Below are positions 1-8,641 of a stretch of 64,000 nt of DNA, one piece after another. Both the position numbers and the translations under genes were made by a program. This DNA comes from Myxococcota bacterium. Lineage in GTDB: Bacteria; Myxococcota_A; UBA9160; UBA6930. The notes beneath the pieces were generated by a model. That model did not search any database. It was given only the letters and a program-made list of their open reading frames with translations, and was not told the DNA's origin. Position 1 is the first letter of the stretch, and every line of letters starts with the position of its first letter. The stretch spans positions 62,001 to 126,000 of the forward strand of contig JANQOX010000023.1 in assembly GCA_028285625.1 (NCBI GenBank), written 5' to 3'.

Positions 1-149
1 AGCTCGTCGCGCTCGCGGTGCTGTCCTACGTCATCCTGCTGGCCGGCCTGATCGCCTTCGTCATCGGTCTGATTCCCGCCACGGTGGTGAGCTACCTGAT
101 GTGGGTCTCCGCCTATCGCCAGCTCGAGGGAGGTCCGTCCTCCGCGTGA
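1..149 (+). CDS. C-terminal end of a membrane protein (partial)
   Basis: The frame is open from the window edge and gives about 49 residues. They form one or two hydrophobic segments, then a short tail ending in SAYRQLEGGPSSA. The family cannot be named from this tail. Proline and aromatic residues near the end of the last helix are common in small polytopic proteins of the DUF4013/BPSS1780 kind, but that is only a resemblance. It stops 25 bases before the RDD gene on the same strand, so it is probably an earlier gene of the RDD-SpoIIM-MoxR operon. Confidence 0.6.
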   Translation, partial: LVALAVLSYVILLAGLIAFVIGLIPATVVSYLMWVSAYRQLEGGPSSA

Positions 150-174
150 GCCCACGGGACGCTCCAGGCCTCGC

Positions 175-930
175 GTGGATGTGGCGAAGCGCGATGAACC
201 CCTGGGTGGGCCCGAGCCCAAGCTCGACACCCTGGTCGGCGTCGAGACGCCCGAGGGCGTGCGCCTGGTGCTGCGTCCCGCAGGCCCGGTCGCCCGCGGC
301 ATGGCCTTCCTCCTGGACGCCGGCCTGCGGACGCTCGGCTACGGCGTCGTCCTGATCCCGATCGGGATGACGCTGCCCGACCTCGCGGTCGCCGCCACCT
401 TCCTGGTGCTCTTCGTCGGCGAGTGGTTCTACCCCGTGCTGTTCGAGGTCTACGGGCGCGGCCAGACCCCCGGCAAGCGCGCCACGGGCCTGCGCGTACT
501 CCACGAAGATGGGAGCCCCATCGGCTGGCCGGCCTCGCTACTCCGAAACCTGCTGCTCGCGGCCGACTTCATGCCGGGGACCTACGCGGTCGGGCTCGTG
601 TCCTGCGCGGCGAGCCGCGGGTTCCGGCGCCTGGGCGACCATGCCGCGGGCACACTGGTCGTCCACGACGCGGCTTTGGGGCCTGCCGATCGGCCGCCGT
701 CCGAGCTGCCGCCCGCCCCGCCGCCATGGCCCCTCGCACTCGAAGAACAGCGTGCCGTGGTGGCCTTTGCCGAGCGCGCCGGACGCTTCTCCCCAGCGCG
801 TGCAGACGAACTGGCGCGGCTCTCCGGCGCGCTCGTCGAAGGCGGCGGCGGCGCCCCCGAACGCCCCTCGCGACGGCTGCGGCGGCTGGCCGCGTGGCTC
901 ACACGCCCGCCGTCGGCAGAGACGCGATGA
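175..930 (+). CDS. RDD family membrane protein
   Basis: 251 residues from a GTG start. The first part (about residues 35-160) is an RDD domain. It has an Arg/Asp-bearing first helix (ARGMAFLLDAGLR), a second helix, and the typical GQTPGKRATGLRVL segment followed by an Arg at the start of the third helix (SLLRNLLL). The last 80 residues are soluble and proline/arginine rich. RDD proteins are small inner-membrane proteins, some linked to ion transport, but most have no assigned role. Here it opens the SpoIIM-DUF4129-DUF4350-MoxR-DUF58 series and overlaps SpoIIM by four bases (ATGA), so it probably works with that membrane/chaperone module. No strong ribosome-binding site is visible, so the start is tentative. 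Confidence 0.85.
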   Translation: MDVAKRDEPLGGPEPKLDTLVGVETPEGVRLVLRPAGPVARGMAFLLDAGLRTLGYGVVLIPIGMTLPDLAVAATFLVLFVGEWFYPVLFEVYGRGQTPGKRATGLRVLHEDGSPIGWPASLLRNLLLAADFMPGTYAVGLVSCAASRGFRRLGDHAAGTLVVHDAALGPADRPPSELPPAPPPWPLALEEQRAVVAFAERAGRFSPARADELARLSGALVEGGGGAPERPSRRLRRLAAWLTRPPSAETR

Positions 931-1883
931 GTCGCCAGTCGTTCGAGCGCTCGCGCGAGAAGCGCTGGCGAGCCTTCGAACAGGCGCTCGAGAACCTCGA
1001 GCGACGCCGGGCCACCGACCTCGACGTCCCCCGCGAGTACCGCCTGATCTGCCAGGACCTCGCGCTGGCGCAAGAACGCCAGCTGGGACCGGCCCTCGTC
1101 GACCGCCTCAACGAGCTCGCCCTGCGAGGCCACAACGCGCTCTATGCGGGTCCGAGGCGCCGGGCACGGCCCGTGCACTACCTGACCTCGGTCTTTCCGC
1201 GCGCGGTGCGTCGCGAGTGGCGGCTGCACCTGCTCACCAGTGGGATGCTCTACGGCACCGCGGCGCTGCTCTTCGGCCTCGACTGGCTCGAGCCCGACCT
1301 GGTCTACCAACTGCTCGACGGCCCGAAGGTGGACGAGCTCGAGGCCATGTACGACCCCGGCGCCGAGCACTTCGGCGCCGCGAGAGAGGCGTCCGGCAAC
1401 CTCTCGGCGTTCGGCTTCTACATTCGCAACAACATCGGCATCGCCTTTCGCACCTTCGCCGGCGGCATCTTCTTCGGCCTGGGCTCGGTGTTCTTCCTCG
1501 TCTTCAATGGCGCCTACCTGGGACTCGCCGCGAGCCACCTCACCCAGCTCGGCTACGGCGGCACGTTCTACCCGTTCATCGTGGGCCATGGCGCCTTCGA
1601 GCTCACCGCCTTCGCGCTCGCCGGCGTGGCGGGACTGCGCATGGGGCTCGCCCTCGTCGCCCCCGGCAACCGGGCGCGCAGCGACGCCCTGCGGCGCGCC
1701 GCCTCGGGCGCGCTTCCCATCCTCTACGGGTTCATGGCCATGTTGGTCCTCGCCGCCATGATCGAGGCCTTCTGGTCGGGGCTCTCGAGCGTGACGGCGG
1801 GGGTCAAGATCGTCGTGGGCCTGGTGCTGTGGGCGGTGGTCGGCGCGTGGCTCGGACTCGGAGGCCGCGCCCGTGCGGCCTGA
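927..1883 (+). CDS. Stage II sporulation protein M (SpoIIM) family membrane protein
   Basis: 318 residues. The ATG overlaps the RDD stop codon (ATGA). The N-terminal 90 residues are a charged, helical cytoplasmic part (the stretch starting SRQSFERSREKRW). About five hydrophobic segments follow, with the conserved RNNIGIAFRTFAGGIFFGLG loop and an HGAFELTAFALAG segment that mark the SpoIIM/DUF95 family. In Bacillus SpoIIM takes part in engulfment. In non-sporulating bacteria the family regularly accompanies RDD, MoxR and DUF58 genes, as here. No other sporulation gene is present, so the name is a family label, not a function. It overlaps the next gene by 11 bases. Confidence 0.9.
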   Translation: MSRQSFERSREKRWRAFEQALENLERRRATDLDVPREYRLICQDLALAQERQLGPALVDRLNELALRGHNALYAGPRRRARPVHYLTSVFPRAVRREWRLHLLTSGMLYGTAALLFGLDWLEPDLVYQLLDGPKVDELEAMYDPGAEHFGAAREASGNLSAFGFYIRNNIGIAFRTFAGGIFFGLGSVFFLVFNGAYLGLAASHLTQLGYGGTFYPFIVGHGAFELTAFALAGVAGLRMGLALVAPGNRARSDALRRAASGALPILYGFMAMLVLAAMIEAFWSGLSSVTAGVKIVVGLVLWAVVGAWLGLGGRARAA

Positions 1884-3405
1884 GGTTGCGACCGCAGCGC
1901 TCCGCCCCCGCACCGGGTTCGAGGCCGTCGACCTCGGGTTCGAGATGCTACGGACCTGGTGGCGCCCGGTCTTCGGCGCCTGGCTATGGATCGTCGCTCC
2001 GATCGCGGCGCTGCTGATCGTCGCCCTGCGCGACCACCCGATCGCCTGCACCGCGCTTCTCTGGTGGCTGCGCCCAGCGTTCGCGCGCGTGCCCCTGCAC
2101 GTGCTGGCGAGGCGGTTGTTCGGCGACCCGGTCCGCGCCCGCGACGTCGCCGGGGCGTTGCCGGCGCTGCTGCGGAGCGCCGTGGTCCGGTCGCTCTTCC
2201 TCGAGCGGCTCTCGCCCTACCGCACCGTCACGCTGCCGGTGCTGCTGCTCGAGGGGCTGCGCGCCCGCGAAGCCGGAGCACGCGGCGCCGTGCTGGTCCG
2301 GCGCGACGCCAGCGCCGCGATCGCCATGGTCGTGATGGGCGCCTTCGCCACGTTCTCGCTGGTGCTGGGCGGCATCCTGGCCGTGCAGCTCTTCGTCCCC
2401 CCGGAGATCGGGTGGGACGTGTTCGAGCTGTTCCTGCCCGCCGCCGCCGACCGCGACGCCGACCCCGGCGCGGTCCTGCTGCCGATCCTCTACCTGGCCA
2501 GCACGAGCCTGGTCGAGCCCGCACTCACGGCCGGCGGTTTCGCCGTCTACCTGAACCGGCGGATCGATCTCGAGGGCTGGGACCTCGAGATCGCCCTCCG
2601 CGGCATCGCCCGGCGGCTCGCCGCCGAACCCGACGCGCGTCCGGCCCATGCGGCCGCCCGGGCATGGATGCTCGCTCTGGGGATCGGCCTGGCACTCGCG
2701 GGGCCCGCCGCGCCCGCCCACGCCACGGCGTGCGATCCGGCGCGGCCTTCGACCGCCGGGGCCTGCGCGGCGGAGGTGCTCGCGAGCGAGGACTTCGGGA
2801 GCACGCGCGAAGTGCGCACGTTCCGGCTGCGCTCGTTCGAGACCGGGGACTCCTTCGAAGGCTTCACCTGGCTGGCCGATCTCGTCGCGGGCTTGTTCGA
2901 GGTGGGCGTGTGGGTCGCCCTGGCGACCGGGGTGATCGCCCTGCTCGTGGCGCTCGCGCGCTCGGCCAAGCGACGCGAACCCAGACCCGCCGCCGCCCCT
3001 CCGGTGCTTCGGGTCGGCGGACTCGAACTCGATCCAGAGTCGCTCCCACCCGACCTGCTGGCCGCGGCCCGTGCGGCCTGGGCACGAGGCGCGCCTGCCG
3101 AGGCGCTGAGCCTGCTCTACCGCGGCACGCTCGTCGCGCTCCACGACCGGCGCGCGCTGGAGGTCCCGGCGAGCGCCACCGAGGGCGAGTGCTTGCGCGC
3201 CGTCGAACGGGCGCTGCCGGCCGAGCCGGCCGGCGTCTTCGAAACCCTCACGAGGCAGTGGATGGCCACCCGCTACGCCGCACGGCCCCCCACCACGGAG
3301 CACTTCACGGCGCTTTGTCGCGAACTGCGGCCGCTTCTGGTCGCACCGAGCCTGGGTACCGACGGAGCGTCGCAACCGCCCCCGCACGGGGTCCCCTCGC
3401 CGTGA
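1873..3405 (+). CDS. Membrane protein with C-terminal DUF4129 domain
   Basis: 510 residues from a GTG that lies inside the end of the SpoIIM gene. The N-terminal half has several membrane segments (about 40-60, 150-175, 195-215). Near residue 265-285 is a hydrophobic stretch followed by Ala-rich, signal-peptidase-like residues and a Cys. Another helix lies near 345-365. The last 110 residues match DUF4129: a helical domain with AARAAWARGAPAEALSLLYR, ending in FTALCRELRPL. DUF4129 proteins are usually next to MoxR, DUF58 and DUF4350 proteins, and some are fused to transglutaminase domains. Their role is unknown but envelope-related. It overlaps the next gene by four bases (GTGA). Confidence 0.8.
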   Translation: MRPEVATAALRPRTGFEAVDLGFEMLRTWWRPVFGAWLWIVAPIAALLIVALRDHPIACTALLWWLRPAFARVPLHVLARRLFGDPVRARDVAGALPALLRSAVVRSLFLERLSPYRTVTLPVLLLEGLRAREAGARGAVLVRRDASAAIAMVVMGAFATFSLVLGGILAVQLFVPPEIGWDVFELFLPAAADRDADPGAVLLPILYLASTSLVEPALTAGGFAVYLNRRIDLEGWDLEIALRGIARRLAAEPDARPAHAAARAWMLALGIGLALAGPAAPAHATACDPARPSTAGACAAEVLASEDFGSTREVRTFRLRSFETGDSFEGFTWLADLVAGLFEVGVWVALATGVIALLVALARSAKRREPRPAAAPPVLRVGGLELDPESLPPDLLAAARAAWARGAPAEALSLLYRGTLVALHDRRALEVPASATEGECLRAVERALPAEPAGVFETLTRQWMATRYAARPPTTEHFTALCRELRPLLVAPSLGTDGASQPPPHGVPSP

Positions 3406-4691
3406 ACCGGCCTGCCGTCCGCGGGGTCGTCGCTGCCATCGCGCTCGCGCTGCTGCTCTCGGGCCTGTTCTTCGCCTGCTTCGAGCGCACCACGCGGGAA
3501 GAGGTCGTGGGCGCGTCGCGCGCGGCGCGCGCGAACCCCTACCTCGCGCTCTCGCGTACGCTCGAGGGGATGGGACGCGAAGTCGTCCTGCTCGACGGAC
3601 CGGCGGGCCTCGACCCCCTGCCGCCCAGTTACGGCACGATCTTCCTTCCCACGCGCCGCACCACGGTCTCGTCCCAGCGCAGCGAGGAGTTGCTCGACTG
3701 GACCCGCGCTGGGGGCCACCTGGTGGTGGTCACCTGGACGCTCTGGGACGATCCGGGGCGCCGGCCCGACCCGCTGCTCGACCCCTTGGACTTTCGACAG
3801 CGCCAGGTCGACTGGCCCCCCCTGGACGAAGCCGAGAACCCGCAGGGCGAGGATGAGAAGACGTCTCTGGACGAGGATGAAGTGGAGTCGCTGGACGGGG
3901 CCCGCGATGTCGCGCCCTTGGAAGACCCGGAGGACGCACCCTGGCTCGACTGGGAGCCACCGGGCGCGGCCCCCCCGGACATCGTGGCGTTCGCCTGGCA
4001 CGGCGCCGAGGCGCCGCTGCACGTCGAGTTCGATGGCCGCTACGTCTTCGACGACGTGCAGGGCCGCGCCGAATGGCGGGGGACCGGCCACGCCGGCGAC
4101 CACCTGCTCGGCACGCGCCTCGGACGGGGCATGCTGACGGCACTCACCGACGACCTCTGGCTGCGCAACGACCGGCTCGGCGATGCCGACCACGCGGAGA
4201 TGGCGCTGCGCCTCGCTGCGCTCGACGATCGCCCGGGCCCGGCCTGGATCGTGGTGAGCGAGACCTGGCCGGGCCTCCTGGCGCAGGCGCGCCGCTACGC
4301 CGCCGCGCCCCTGCTGGCGCTGCTGGTCCTGATCGCCGCGTGGGTCTGGCGGGCGTCCCGGCGATTCGGGCCGATCCTTCCGCCCGCCGCCCCCGAGCGG
4401 CGGCGATTCCTCGAACACCTCGACGCCGCCGGCCGCTTCCACTGGCGGCAGGGCCGCGGCGACGTCCTGCTGCGAGCGAGCCGCGAGGCGGTCGAACGGC
4501 GCATGCGTCATCGTCACCCGGGCTGGGCTCGCCTTCCCGCTCCGGAGCAGGTCGAGCGCCTGGCGAGCCTCGCCGAACTGCCCATTGCCCGGGTCCGCGA
4601 GGCGCTGTCCGCCGAGCCCGCTTCGCCCGGCGACGCCGCGGCGTTTCGGGATACGCTTCGAACCCTGGAGAGGATCCGGCAGGCCCTATGA
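3402..4691 (+). CDS. DUF4350 domain-containing membrane-anchored protein
   Basis: 429 residues. The GTG start overlaps the preceding stop (GTGA). A signal anchor (residues about 5-25) is followed by a DUF4350-type alpha/beta domain: NPYLALSRTLEGMGREVVLL, then GTIFLPT and GGHLVVVTWTLW, a Rossmann-like pattern also seen in ThuA/GATase-like folds. A second helix near residues 305-322 precedes a basic cytoplasmic helical tail (RRRFLEHLDAAGRFHWRQG), as in other DUF4350 proteins of MoxR operons. An unusual acidic insertion, rich in Asp and Glu, lies at about 140-190. The organisation parallels the moxR2 locus of mycobacteria. Function is unknown; membrane complex assembly with MoxR is an inference. 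Confidence 0.8.
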   Translation: MNRPAVRGVVAAIALALLLSGLFFACFERTTREEVVGASRAARANPYLALSRTLEGMGREVVLLDGPAGLDPLPPSYGTIFLPTRRTTVSSQRSEELLDWTRAGGHLVVVTWTLWDDPGRRPDPLLDPLDFRQRQVDWPPLDEAENPQGEDEKTSLDEDEVESLDGARDVAPLEDPEDAPWLDWEPPGAAPPDIVAFAWHGAEAPLHVEFDGRYVFDDVQGRAEWRGTGHAGDHLLGTRLGRGMLTALTDDLWLRNDRLGDADHAEMALRLAALDDRPGPAWIVVSETWPGLLAQARRYAAAPLLALLVLIAAWVWRASRRFGPILPPAAPERRRFLEHLDAAGRFHWRQGRGDVLLRASREAVERRMRHRHPGWARLPAPEQVERLASLAELPIARVREALSAEPASPGDAAAFRDTLRTLERIRQAL

Positions 4692-5695
4692 ACTCCGACG
4701 ACGAGAATGGACTCCCGCGCGACGACCCGAGGCCGCGCGACCCTGCGCACGCCGTCGAGATCGCCCGACGAATCGAACGCGAGATCGGCCGGGCCGTGGT
4801 CGGCCAACCGCGGATCACCACCGAGGTGCTGGTCACGTTGATGGCTGCCGGTCACGCCTTGATCGAGGGCGTTCCCGGCCTCGGCAAGACCCTGCTGGCG
4901 CGCGCCCTGGCGCGCACCTTCGACGGACAGACACGGCGGGTGCAGTTCACCCCCGACCTGATGCCGTCGGACGTGGTCGGCCACGTGATGTACGAAGCCG
5001 AGACCGGCCAGATGCGGCTGCGCCGCGGGCCGGTCTTCTGCCATCTGCTGCTCGCGGACGAGATCAATCGCTCTCCGGCCAAGACCCAGGCCGCGCTCCT
5101 CGAAGTGATGCAAGAACGTCAGGTCACCATCGAGGGCGAGTCGCTGCCGGTCCCGAGCCCGTTCATGACCCTCGCCACGCAGAACCCCATCGAGCTCGAG
5201 GGCACCTACCCCCTGCCGGAAGCCCAGCTCGACCGCTTCCTGCTGAAGATCCGCGTGGACTATCCCGACGAGGCCGACGAGATCGCCCTCACCCGCCAGG
5301 TCACCGAGGGCCGTCCGGGCGACGCCCTGCCAGTCGAAGACGTGACCCGCGTCGCGACCCCGACCGACGTGGTCGCCCTGCAGCAAGCCGCCGCCGCCGT
5401 GCGCGTGGACGAACGCGTGCACGCCTATGCCGTGGCGATCGCACGGGCCACCCGGGCCTGGCCCGGCATCGCACTCGGTGCGGGACCGCGCGGGGCCATC
5501 GCCATGGTGCGCGCGGCCCGGGGCCTCGCGCTGCTCGACGGCCGAGACCACGCGGTGCCCGACGACGTGAAGCAGATGGGCGTGCCGGCACTTCGCCACC
5601 GCATCCAGCTCGCGCCGGAAGCAGAGCTCGAGGGCCAGACGGCCGACGCGGCACTCGAAGCCATTCTCGACGGCGTCGAAGCGCCCCGCTCGTGA
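4688..5695 (+). CDS. MoxR family AAA+ ATPase
   Basis: 335 residues. The ATG overlaps the DUF4350 stop (ATGA). Walker A is GVPGLGKT (61-68), Walker B LLLADEIN (120-127), and sensor 1 sits in LATQNPIELEGTYPLPEAQ, followed by the C-terminal AAA lid. All are diagnostic for MoxR ATPases. Family members act as chaperones that mature or remodel partner proteins, often together with a von Willebrand or DUF58 protein encoded next door, which is the case here. It should be cytoplasmic and contact the basic tails of the membrane proteins in this operon (inference). All catalytic residues are present, so it should be active. Confidence 0.95.
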   Translation: MNSDDENGLPRDDPRPRDPAHAVEIARRIEREIGRAVVGQPRITTEVLVTLMAAGHALIEGVPGLGKTLLARALARTFDGQTRRVQFTPDLMPSDVVGHVMYEAETGQMRLRRGPVFCHLLLADEINRSPAKTQAALLEVMQERQVTIEGESLPVPSPFMTLATQNPIELEGTYPLPEAQLDRFLLKIRVDYPDEADEIALTRQVTEGRPGDALPVEDVTRVATPTDVVALQQAAAAVRVDERVHAYAVAIARATRAWPGIALGAGPRGAIAMVRAARGLALLDGRDHAVPDDVKQMGVPALRHRIQLAPEAELEGQTADAALEAILDGVEAPRS

Positions 5696-6996
5696 GCCCC
5701 ACCCGCGCGCTGCTCGCCTGGCTCGCGCTCCTCGTGGTGGCCGGCGTGGCGGCGAGCTTCGAACCGTCGTTCGGTCCGGCCTTCGCGCTCTGCGCGACGG
5801 CACTCGCGTTCGCGGCCGGGGCCGACGCCGCCCTGGCCTGGTGGGCCCCGCGCCCCGAGGCAGAGCGCCGGGTCGCTCCCGCCCTGGCCATGCGAACCCG
5901 CGCACCGGTGACCCTCACCCTCACGAACCCGCGGCGCCGCGCGCTCGTCGCACGCGTACACGATGAGCACCCCGTCCACGCCCGCTCGGAGGGGCTGCCG
6001 GCTCGCGTTCGGGTGCCCCCGGGCGCACGCGTCGAACTGGACTACCGGCTGCGTCCCGAACGGCGCGGAGCCCACGCGTTCGGGCACGTGCTGCTCCGGA
6101 TCCGCTCGCCGCTGCGCCTGTTCGAGCGCCACGACCGCGTGGGCGCCCCGGAGCACGTGCGCGCGCTGCCCGACTTCCGGGCCGTTTCCGGCTACCAGTG
6201 GCTCGCCGCCGAGAGCCGCGCTGGCGTGCTCGGCATCCGCCGGCGGCCGCGCCGCGGCGAGGGTCTCGACTTCCACCAGCTTCGCGAGTACCGCGCGGGC
6301 GACAGCCTGCGCCAGATCGACTGGAAGACCACGGCGCGACTGCGCAAGGCGATCTCGCGCGAGTACCAGGACGAGCGCGACCAGCAGGTGATGTTCCTGC
6401 TCGACTGCGGCCGCCGCATGCGCGAGGTGGACGGCGACCGCTCTCACTTCGACGCCGCGCTCGACGCCGTACTGCTGCTCTCCCACGTGGCGCTGCGCCA
6501 GGGCGACTCGGTGGGCCTGATGACGTTCGCCGGCGCCTCCCGCTGGCTCGCGCCGCGCAAGGGCATGGCCCAGGCCACGCGCATCCTGAACGCCATCCAC
6601 GACCTCGAGACCACCCCCCGGGCGGCCGACGCCGACGCCGTCGCCCGCAACCTGCTGGCGCGGGTGCGCAAGCGCTCACTGCTGGTCTGGGTCTCGAACC
6701 TGCGCGACGACGACGCGGGGGAACTCTTGCCGGGCCTCCGCCTGCTGGCGCGACGCCACGTCGTGCTGCTGGCGAGCCTTCGGGAAAGCACCCTCGACGC
6801 CGCCCTCGCCGCGCCGATCACCGACCTGGGCGAAGCGCTGCGCGTGGGCTCGGTGCACCGCTATCTGAGCCAGCGCAGCCGCGCGCTTCACGCAGCGCGC
6901 GGCTGCGGCGCCGTGCTGCTGGACAGCGAGCCGGCGGGCCTGCCGGTGGCGCTGGTGAACGGCTACCTGGACGTGAAGGCGGCGGGGCGGCTCTAG
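5692..6996 (+). CDS. DUF58 domain-containing protein
   Basis: 434 residues. The GTG overlaps the MoxR stop (GTGA). Two N-terminal membrane helices (about 5-22 and 28-50) are followed by a beta-rich part, then the DUF58 signature at 188-212 (GEGLDFHQLREYRAGDS and QIDWKTTARL). A VWA-like region follows (MFLLDCGRRM, then LLVWVSNLRDDD). DUF58 proteins are the usual partners of MoxR ATPases. The last gene of the operon: a 53-base gap then separates it from an opposing gene. The sequence round its stop codon is a small triplicate repeat. Confidence 0.92.
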   Translation: MSPTRALLAWLALLVVAGVAASFEPSFGPAFALCATALAFAAGADAALAWWAPRPEAERRVAPALAMRTRAPVTLTLTNPRRRALVARVHDEHPVHARSEGLPARVRVPPGARVELDYRLRPERRGAHAFGHVLLRIRSPLRLFERHDRVGAPEHVRALPDFRAVSGYQWLAAESRAGVLGIRRRPRRGEGLDFHQLREYRAGDSLRQIDWKTTARLRKAISREYQDERDQQVMFLLDCGRRMREVDGDRSHFDAALDAVLLLSHVALRQGDSVGLMTFAGASRWLAPRKGMAQATRILNAIHDLETTPRAADADAVARNLLARVRKRSLLVWVSNLRDDDAGELLPGLRLLARRHVVLLASLRESTLDAALAAPITDLGEALRVGSVHRYLSQRSRALHAARGCGAVLLDSEPAGLPVALVNGYLDVKAAGRL

Positions 6997-7023
6997 CGGG
7001 GCGGCTCTCGGGGCGGCTCTAGC
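6984..7023. repeat. Triplicate short repeat across the DUF58 stop codon
   Basis: Three head-to-tail copies of GGGGCGGCTCT, with or without AGC, at 6984-6997, 6998-7009 and 7010-7023. The first copy contains the TAG stop of the DUF58 gene, so the extra copies lie in the 3' untranslated part. This looks like replication slippage and has no evident function. Confidence 0.8.
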
Positions 7024-7049
7024 GAGCCGGGCCGATGGCGCTCGTCGCG

Positions 7050-7325
7050 TCAGAGCTTGAACCCGATGCCGTCGTAGAAGCGTTCCTTGCGGAACCCCCT
7101 GCGCTTCATGCACTGCTCGAACTTGTCGTCGTGCATGGCGCCGCCGTCGTCGTCGGTGAGCTTGCGGCACGTGGCACGTGCCTCGCTGAACCGGTGGCTC
7201 TGACCCTTTGGGACGTGCCAGCTCGTACCGGAGCAACCCACGGCGAACACCGCGGCCAGGCCCAGCAAGAGGCCCGCCGTGCGTCCGGCATGGCGACGCC
7301 GGCCCTCGGGCCACACACGGGTCAC
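7050..7325 (-). CDS. Small putative lipoprotein
   Basis: 91 residues from a GTG that overlaps the stop of the upstream acyl-CoA dehydrogenase (GTGA). A basic N-terminus and a hydrophobic stretch end in the lipobox AVGC (Cys31). The mature part is about 60 residues and has two more cysteines (Cys53, Cys72) in a C...EQCMKRRGF pattern. Short lipoproteins with a paired Cys and a CMxxRG(F/Y) ending are common in proteobacteria and remain uncharacterised. The two cysteines could form a disulfide. Its coupling to fatty acid oxidation genes may be incidental. Probably real because the lipobox, Cys pair and overlap agree. Confidence 0.65.
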   Translation of the reverse strand: MTRVWPEGRRRHAGRTAGLLLGLAAVFAVGCSGTSWHVPKGQSHRFSEARATCRKLTDDDGGAMHDDKFEQCMKRRGFRKERFYDGIGFKL

Positions 7326-8572
7326 GACTTCGAGGGCGGTCCGGTCGGGACGTCCCGGAAGGGCTTGTCCTTGTCCACGCGCATCTCGGGCGGAAGCCCG
7401 AGCACGCGCTCGGCGATGATGTTCTTCAGGATCTCGTCGGTCCCACCGGCGATGCGCAGGCCGGGCGACCCCAGGTACGCGTCCTGCCACATGGCCTCCA
7501 TGGGAACCAGGTCGTCCTGGTTGAGCGCGCCCATGGCGCCCTGCAGCTCGATCGCGAACGCGGCGAGCTGCTGGCCGAGGGGCGCCCCCACCGCCTTGCC
7601 GATGGCCCCTTCGGGCCCCGGCGTGCCGCCGCGCGAGAGCGCGGAGAGCGTCCGGTAGCCCACGTACTGGAGCCCCTTGCTCGTGATCCAGAAGTCGGCG
7701 ATCTGCTGGCGCACCGAGGCGTCCTCGATGGCCGGACGCCCGCCGCGACGCGACTCGCGCGCCAGGGTGAGCAGGTCCTTGAGGCGGCCGCCACCGCCGC
7801 CTGCGCCGATGGCCACGCGCTCGTTCATGAGCGTCGTGATGGCCACCTGCCAGCCGTTGCCCTCGGCGCCGAGCCGGTTGCCCTCGGGCACGCGCACGTC
7901 GGAGAAGAACACCTCGTTGAAACCCGAGGCGCCGTTGATCTGCTGGATCGGGCGCACCTCGATGCCGGGGCTGCGCATGTCGACGATGAAGTAGGTGAGG
8001 CCGGCGTGCTTCGCAGCGTTCGGATCGGTGCGGGTGACGATCATGCCCCAGTCGCAGTAGTGCGCGCCGGTGCTCCAGATCTTCTGGCCGTTCAGCACCC
8101 ACTCGTCACCGTCGCGCACGGCGGTCGTGCGCAGGCCGGCGAGGTCGGACCCCGCAGCGGGCTCGCTGAAGAGCTGGCACCAGACCTCCTGGCCGCGTGC
8201 CATCTCCTTCACGTACTGGGCCTTCTGTTCGTCACTTCCGTGGGTCATCAACGTGGGGCCGAGCATCCCGTGGCCGATGCCGTAGATCGCCGGCGGCGTC
8301 TTGAACTTCGCCTCCTCCTGGCCCCAGATCACGGCTTCCATGCGGCCCATGCCCTGGCCGCCGTACTCCTTCGGCCAGGTGAGCACCGCCCAGCCGTTGT
8401 CGAACTTGGTGGCCTGCCAGTCCTTGGCGCGCTGGATCGCGGCGTCGTCCTCTCGCTCGCCCAGCATGTTGGGCGAGGTCTCGTCCGGGTCGAGCGGCTC
8501 GAGATGCTGCTCGAGGAAGGCGCGGCAGCGCGCGCGGAACTCGGCCTCCTGGGGGGTATCGTCGAAATCCAT
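7322..8572 (-). CDS. Acyl-CoA dehydrogenase family protein (first subunit type)
   Basis: 416 residues, full length for the family, with an ATG start. It has the N-terminal helical domain (TPQEAEFRARCRAFLEQHL) and EYGGQGMGRMEAVIWGQE. The FAD/substrate segment is QLFSEPAAGSDLAGLRT, followed by WVLNGQKIWSTGAHYCDWGM. The C-terminal FAD contact is GLRIAGGTDEILKNIIAERV. These flavoenzymes introduce the C2=C3 double bond into acyl-CoA. A second, shorter dehydrogenase subunit is encoded 69 bases upstream. Paired genes of this kind often encode heteromeric enzymes acting on bulky or side-chain acyl-CoAs (as FadE26/27 and FadE28/29 in actinobacteria). The substrate cannot be told here. Confidence 0.93.
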   Translation of the reverse strand: MDFDDTPQEAEFRARCRAFLEQHLEPLDPDETSPNMLGEREDDAAIQRAKDWQATKFDNGWAVLTWPKEYGGQGMGRMEAVIWGQEEAKFKTPPAIYGIGHGMLGPTLMTHGSDEQKAQYVKEMARGQEVWCQLFSEPAAGSDLAGLRTTAVRDGDEWVLNGQKIWSTGAHYCDWGMIVTRTDPNAAKHAGLTYFIVDMRSPGIEVRPIQQINGASGFNEVFFSDVRVPEGNRLGAEGNGWQVAITTLMNERVAIGAGGGGGRLKDLLTLARESRRGGRPAIEDASVRQQIADFWITSKGLQYVGYRTLSALSRGGTPGPEGAIGKAVGAPLGQQLAAFAIELQGAMGALNQDDLVPMEAMWQDAYLGSPGLRIAGGTDEILKNIIAERVLGLPPEMRVDKDKPFRDVPTGPPSKS

Positions 8573-8641
8573 GGGATGGTCCTCGTGTCGGGGTGACGGC
8601 CGCGGGGCCGCAGGTTCGGGAACGCGCGACGCGCGGGGTGG

